Shown: in pieces, positions 60,260-64,000 of the stretch
How positions within the stretch are numbered: the first letter of the stretch is position 1
How the letters are laid out: each line of letters starts with the position of its first letter
Assembly (NCBI GenBank): GCA_020026275.1
Contig: JAHHQQ010000001.1
Span: 62,001-126,000, forward strand
Source of the DNA: Bacteroidales bacterium
GTDB taxonomy: Bacteria; Bacteroidota; Bacteroidia; Bacteroidales; UBA932
Reading direction: 5' to 3'
Length of the DNA: 64,000 nt
Program-made: the position numbers and the translations under genes
Notes under the pieces: model-generated
Seen by the model: the letters and a program-made list of their open reading frames with translations, nothing else
Databases searched by the model: none
What the model was told of the DNA's origin: nothing

Positions 60260-60287
60260 CAAATTTAGAGTCTTTTTCTTAAATTTG
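60260..60287. promoter_or_regulatory. Divergent -7 elements between the deoxynucleoside kinase and MBL genes
   Basis: TAAATTTG occurs on the minus strand at 60260-60267 and on the plus strand at 60280-60287, giving an inverted repeat 12 bases apart. Each is 20-31 bases before its gene. Neither has a TTG at -33. Confidence 0.5.
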
Positions 60288-60307
60288 TATATAAAATTAC
60301 AGCTATC

Positions 60308-61006
60308 ATGCTCAATATCAAAAATTATTTCTTCAATCCTTTTCAAGAAAACACCTACATCCTTTGGGATGATAGCCAAGATGGCGTAATCATAGATCCC
60401 GGCTGTTATGATAAAAACGAACTGGATACCGTAACTTCCCATATTGCCGACAATCACGTTCAAGTGAAAGCGATCTGGCTGACTCATGGACATTTCGACC
60501 ACATCTATGGAGCGGCCGCCTTGGCAAAGAAATATGGGGTGGACATTTACCTGTCTGAAAAAGACCATATCATTTTGGAGCACATGGCTGAACAGACCAG
60601 CCGGTTTGGAGTCAAGAATCCGGATACTTCTTTCAAAACCAAAAATCTCGACGATGGGGACCGACTTTGTTTCGGGAACACTTCCTTTGAAACAATTGCC
60701 ACGCCAGGGCACACTCCAGGCGGAGTCTGCTTCTACTGTCAGGAAGAAAAAGTACTGTTGAGCGGAGATACTCTTTTCGCCGGAGCCATCGGCCGATCCG
60801 ATTTGTTCATGGGAGAATATGACGACTTGATTGTCAGCATCATGGACAAAATCATGGGACTGGACGGAGATGTCAGAATCTATCCTGGACACGGACCTTC
60901 CACAGATATCGGACACGAGCGCACTCATAATCCTTTCCTCCAACCATTCAATGAAAAACCAGAAGAGATGGTTTGGGAGGAAGACGGATTGGAGATTCAT
61001 GGATAA
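60308..61006 (+). CDS. MBL-fold metallohydrolase (glyoxalase II-like)
   Basis: 232 residues. Zinc motif THGHFDHIYGA (HxHxDH), third His in TPGHTPGGVCFY, Asp in LLSGDTLFAGAIGRSD, last His in YPGHGPSTDIGHE. The layout is that of YcbL-type glyoxalase II-like hydrolases, which cleave thioesters such as S-lactoylglutathione in other species. Since Bacteroidota generally lack glutathione, another thioester is likely. It ends 11 bases before uvrA, so the two are cotranscribed. Confidence 0.9.
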   Translation: MLNIKNYFFNPFQENTYILWDDSQDGVIIDPGCYDKNELDTVTSHIADNHVQVKAIWLTHGHFDHIYGAAALAKKYGVDIYLSEKDHIILEHMAEQTSRFGVKNPDTSFKTKNLDDGDRLCFGNTSFETIATPGHTPGGVCFYCQEEKVLLSGDTLFAGAIGRSDLFMGEYDDLIVSIMDKIMGLDGDVRIYPGHGPSTDIGHERTHNPFLQPFNEKPEEMVWEEDGLEIHG

Positions 61007-61011
61007 GGAGG
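61005..61011 (+). promoter_or_regulatory. Strong Shine-Dalgarno site of uvrA
   Basis: AAGGAGG, six bases before the ATG at 61018. It decides the start over an in-frame ATG 45 bases upstream that lies inside the MBL gene. Confidence 0.8.
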
Positions 61012-61017
61012 AAATCA

Positions 61018-63810
61018 ATGAAGCAAAAAGAATACATAGAGATTACAGGAGCAAAGGCGCACAATCTGCAAAACGTGAGCCTTTCCATTCCAAGAAACGA
61101 ATTTGTCGTAGTAACCGGTCTCAGTGGCAGCGGCAAATCCTCTCTTGCATTTGATACCATCTATGCGGAGGGGCAAAGGCGATATATGGATACACTCAGC
61201 CCTTATGCGAAACATTTCATGGGCGCTCTGGAGAAACCAGAAGCAGAAGAGATTACCGGACTCAGCCCGATTGTCGCCATTGAACAGAAGACCACAGGCA
61301 ACAACCCCCGTTCTACTGTCGGTACTATTACAGAAATCTTTGATTTCCTGCGACTACTTTATTCCAGAGCTTCCAGAGCCTATTCTCCTACATCGGGAAA
61401 AGAAATGGTCCGCTATACAGATGAGAAAATTGCCGATCTCATCATGACATGCTATAGTGGGAAAAGATGTTATCTTCTTGCGCCACTTGTCAGAGGCAGA
61501 AAAGGTCACTACAAAGAACTTTTTGACCAGATGAGAAGAAGAGGCTACACACAAGTCAGAATTGACGGAGAAATGGCCGATCTGGCCACAGTCTCCAGTC
61601 TGGACCGATACAAGCCCCATTTCATTGAACTGGTCGTTGACAAGCTAAAACCGGAACCAGGTGATGAAAAACGTATTTCGGAATCAGTAATGACTGCCTT
61701 GAGCCGAGGCAAAGGATCCATCGCCATCCTGGAAACAGACTGCAATCAGCTTCAACATTTCTCAAAGCACCTGATTGATCCAGATTCCGGCGTTTCTCTT
61801 CAGGAGCCGGCACCTCATTCCTTCTCCTTCAACTCTCCAGAAGGCTATTGTCCGCTCTGCAAAGGTTTAGGAAAAATCGTGGATATCAATCCGGACACCA
61901 TCATTCCTGACCATAGCGTATCTATTGCAGATGGAGGCATTGTGCCATTAGGAAAAGTAAGAGAGACCAAGAAATTTGACATCATCCGTTCCATAGCAAG
62001 GAAATACAACTTTTCCATCTATGATCCCATCGATTCCATCCCTGATGAAGCAATCAGTCTAATTCTCTTCGGTTCAGATGAACTCTTCCGTGTCGGTGAA
62101 GGAGCAATGTCCGAAATGGTCACCTTTCCAGGCATTGCAAAAGATGTAGATGAGAAAATCGTCTGCCCGGTATGCCACGGCAGCCGCCTGAATGAAAACA
62201 CCAACTGCTTCAAAATTGACGGAAAGACCATTTCAGAAGTCGCCGCCATGGAAATCTCGGATTTAGCGAAATGGATAGAAACTCTTCCACTCAAATTGAG
62301 TGAGCGGGAAAATGCCATTGCACGTGACATTCTGAAAGAACTCCGCGAACGCATCAGTTTCATGCTGGATGTCGGCTTGGATTATCTGTCTCTAGATCGT
62401 GCGACCGCTTCTCTCTCTGGAGGTGAAAGCCAACGCATCCGTCTAGCCACCCAAATCGGATCCAAACTGGTGAATGTCCTCTACATCTTGGATGAACCTA
62501 GCATCGGCCTGCATCAGAAAGACAACCGGAAACTCATCCATTCTCTCAAGAAATTACGGGATGAAGGCAACTCTGTCATGGTTGTCGAACACGATGCCGA
62601 GACCATGTATTCCGCTGATTGGCTCACCGATGTCGGACCTGGTGCTGGACAGAATGGCGGAAAAATTTGTCTGAATGGTCCTGTTTCCTACCTGCTCCAC
62701 GGAGAAAAGCCAGACGAAGACACGCTCCGACACACCATCATGGGTCCTTCCATAACACTCGACTATCTGCGAGGTGACAAAAAAATTGAAGTGCCCAAGG
62801 TGCGCCGTACAGGCAACGGTTCCTTCCTTACATTGAAAGGAGCCCGAGGCAACAATCTCAAGAATGTAACCGTCAAATTTCCTTTGGGCATGCTCATCGG
62901 CATCAGCGGAGTCAGCGGAAGTGGCAAATCAACACTCATCAACGAAACCTTGATGCCTATTCTGAAAAACAAGTTCTACAATGCCCGGCTTCAGCCTCTT
63001 TCTTATGACGAACTTGATGGCATCCAAAATATTGACAAACTCATCGAAGTGGACCAAAGTCCAATTGGCAAAACGCCAAGAAGCAACCCTGCCACCTTCA
63101 CGGAAGTGTTCAATGACATCCGAAACCTATTTGCCGATACGATGGATGCAAAAGTGAGAGGGTTCACCAGCAGCCGTTTCTCATTCAATGTTTCGGGAGG
63201 ACGCTGCGAAGAATGCAAAGGAGCCGGCATCAAGATTATTGAAATGAACTTCATGCCCTCCGTCCATGTGATCTGTGACGAATGTGGCGGCAAACGATAT
63301 AAAGACGACACACTGGCTGTCAAATACAAAGGAAAGAACATCAATGATGTACTGGAAATGTCCATCAGCGAAGCTTATGAATTCTTCCAGCCGGTACCGA
63401 AGATTGCCCAGAAACTGAAAGCGCTCGTCGATGTCGGCCTAGGTTACATCCATCTGGGACAATCAGCCATCACCTTGTCTGGTGGAGAAAGCCAACGTAT
63501 GAAATTGGCGGCAGAATTGTTCCGTAAGGCAACAGGAAACACCTTATATATACTAGATGAACCTACCACAGGCCTACATTTTGAAGATATTCACATATTG
63601 CTGGACGTACTTCAGAAATTAGTAGACCAAGGCAATACGGTCATTGTCATCGAGCACAATATGGATGTCCTCAAGTCAGTAGATTATCTGTTCGATATGG
63701 GTCCGGAAGGAGGAAAGAAAGGAGGTCAAATCATTGCACAGGGGACACCAGAACAAGTAGCCGAGGATCTGACTTCTGTGACAGGACCATTCTTGAAGGA
63801 GATTCTATAA
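61018..63810 (+). CDS. uvrA: UvrABC system protein A
   Basis: 930 residues. Damage-recognition ATPase of nucleotide excision repair. Two ABC modules: Walker A TGLSGSGKSSLAF and SGVSGSGKSTLIN, signatures LSGGESQRIRLATQIG and LSGGESQRMKLAAEL, Walker B YILDEPSIGLH and YILDEPTTGLH. The second zinc module is intact (CEECKGAG and CDECGGKRY). The first keeps only one pair (CPLCKGLG); its N-side CxxC is replaced by DPDSGVSLQEP. Insertion, UvrB-binding and RPLVRGRKGHY-like segments are present (APLVRGRKGHYKELF). The start is set by a strong Shine-Dalgarno. Confidence 0.95.
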   Translation: MKQKEYIEITGAKAHNLQNVSLSIPRNEFVVVTGLSGSGKSSLAFDTIYAEGQRRYMDTLSPYAKHFMGALEKPEAEEITGLSPIVAIEQKTTGNNPRSTVGTITEIFDFLRLLYSRASRAYSPTSGKEMVRYTDEKIADLIMTCYSGKRCYLLAPLVRGRKGHYKELFDQMRRRGYTQVRIDGEMADLATVSSLDRYKPHFIELVVDKLKPEPGDEKRISESVMTALSRGKGSIAILETDCNQLQHFSKHLIDPDSGVSLQEPAPHSFSFNSPEGYCPLCKGLGKIVDINPDTIIPDHSVSIADGGIVPLGKVRETKKFDIIRSIARKYNFSIYDPIDSIPDEAISLILFGSDELFRVGEGAMSEMVTFPGIAKDVDEKIVCPVCHGSRLNENTNCFKIDGKTISEVAAMEISDLAKWIETLPLKLSERENAIARDILKELRERISFMLDVGLDYLSLDRATASLSGGESQRIRLATQIGSKLVNVLYILDEPSIGLHQKDNRKLIHSLKKLRDEGNSVMVVEHDAETMYSADWLTDVGPGAGQNGGKICLNGPVSYLLHGEKPDEDTLRHTIMGPSITLDYLRGDKKIEVPKVRRTGNGSFLTLKGARGNNLKNVTVKFPLGMLIGISGVSGSGKSTLINETLMPILKNKFYNARLQPLSYDELDGIQNIDKLIEVDQSPIGKTPRSNPATFTEVFNDIRNLFADTMDAKVRGFTSSRFSFNVSGGRCEECKGAGIKIIEMNFMPSVHVICDECGGKRYKDDTLAVKYKGKNINDVLEMSISEAYEFFQPVPKIAQKLKALVDVGLGYIHLGQSAITLSGGESQRMKLAAELFRKATGNTLYILDEPTTGLHFEDIHILLDVLQKLVDQGNTVIVIEHNMDVLKSVDYLFDMGPEGGKKGGQIIAQGTPEQVAEDLTSVTGPFLKEIL

Positions 63811-63826
63811 CAATCCCTTCTTTTTC

Positions 63827-63848
63827 CGTCCCTTTGGGACGCATTTTA
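63827..63848 (+). terminator. Short hairpin after uvrA, possible terminator
   Basis: 6-bp arms CGTCCC/GGGACG around TTT, followed by CATTTTAAA. Confidence 0.55.
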
Positions 63849-63871
63849 AATAGTAACCAAAACAAAAGAAC

Positions 63872-64000
63872 ATGAACAGTGCACAGATGGATGTCATTTG
63901 CAAAAATGACGAAAAAGTCTATCAAGTGGAAATAGGAAAAACACTTGGTGAATTTGCAGAACAAATCGGACTTCATTCAATCAAGGATAAGAAAACAGGT
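63872..64000 (+). CDS. Start of a probable nucleoside kinase (TGS-like N-terminal domain)
   Basis: Only 43 codons are inside the window, open to the right edge. The visible part (MNSAQMDVICKNDEKVYQVE, IGKTLGEFAEQIGL) has the ubiquitin-like TGS pattern with which the long Bacteroidota uridine-kinase-type nucleoside kinases begin. The kinase domain itself is not visible, so the call rests on this short stretch and on memory of the family. A threonyl-tRNA synthetase-like TGS domain of another protein is the alternative. Confidence 0.5.
   Translation, partial: MNSAQMDVICKNDEKVYQVEIGKTLGEFAEQIGLHSIKDKKTG

Overview
The window is a 64 kb piece of chromosome from a member of the Bacteroidota, most likely Bacteroidales. 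The evidence is the gene content (a glycogen synthase-phosphorylase fusion, DUF3127, DUF4783, a DUF1015 gene behind serC-serA, tandem deoxynucleoside kinases, many SPII lipoproteins), the Bacteroidota-type promoters (TTG, about 20 bases, TAnnTTTG) seen before many genes, and the rarity of Shine-Dalgarno sites. Coding density is high. No rRNA, tRNA, CRISPR array or prophage was seen; the only mobile DNA is one decayed IS3-family element.

Layout. 1-1503: the end of tsaB, then an internally deleted IS150-type element. 1526-3553 (minus): greA, a HIT hydrolase and a thioredoxin-fold lipoprotein that lacks its cysteines. 3740-16984 (minus): a long close-packed run, xseA-xseB-glgB-debranching enzyme-GT4-GH57-glycogen synthase/phosphorylase fusion-ribF, which is the main metabolic island. 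17338-24891 (minus): der, a small membrane protein, engB-prs, and rlmH followed by a very large NtrY-like sensor kinase. 24973-29844: DUF4783, efp, cmk-ispH, an NtrC-like response regulator without a DNA-binding domain, and lptB. 29865-31808: dnaX. 31887-34602 (plus): an unknown exported protein, an M16 peptidase and an O-methyltransferase. 34678-40971 (minus): DUF308 protein, dnaG, metG and a GH109-type lipoprotein. 41034-47184: a PHP phosphoesterase, recQ, an FKBP lipoprotein, DUF3127, miaA and a pRiA4b ORF-3-type protein. 47275-52384 (plus): a YigZ-type protein, pyrB, and serC-serA-DUF1015. 52552-55236: a large transglutaminase-like lipoprotein. 55314-60228 (minus): two paralogous deoxynucleoside kinases, an AraC regulator, a sugar MFS transporter and a ROK glucokinase. 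60308-64000 (plus): an MBL hydrolase, uvrA, and the start of a probable nucleoside kinase.

How the genes fit together. The glycogen island holds synthesis (a eukaryote-like GT3 synthase plus a GT4 enzyme), branching, debranching, phosphorolysis and a GH57 amylase. It has no glgC, so glycogen is probably made from UDP-glucose. The glucose importer and ROK kinase at 55-57 kb could feed it. The rest is housekeeping: replication and repair (dnaG, dnaX, recQ, xseAB, uvrA), translation and RNA modification (metG, efp, miaA, rlmH, der, engB), nucleotide metabolism (prs, cmk, pyrB, deoxynucleoside kinases) and serine synthesis.

Limits: all assignments come from reading the sequence by eye and from remembered family features. 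No alignment, profile search or folding program was run, and base counts and spacings were done by hand.
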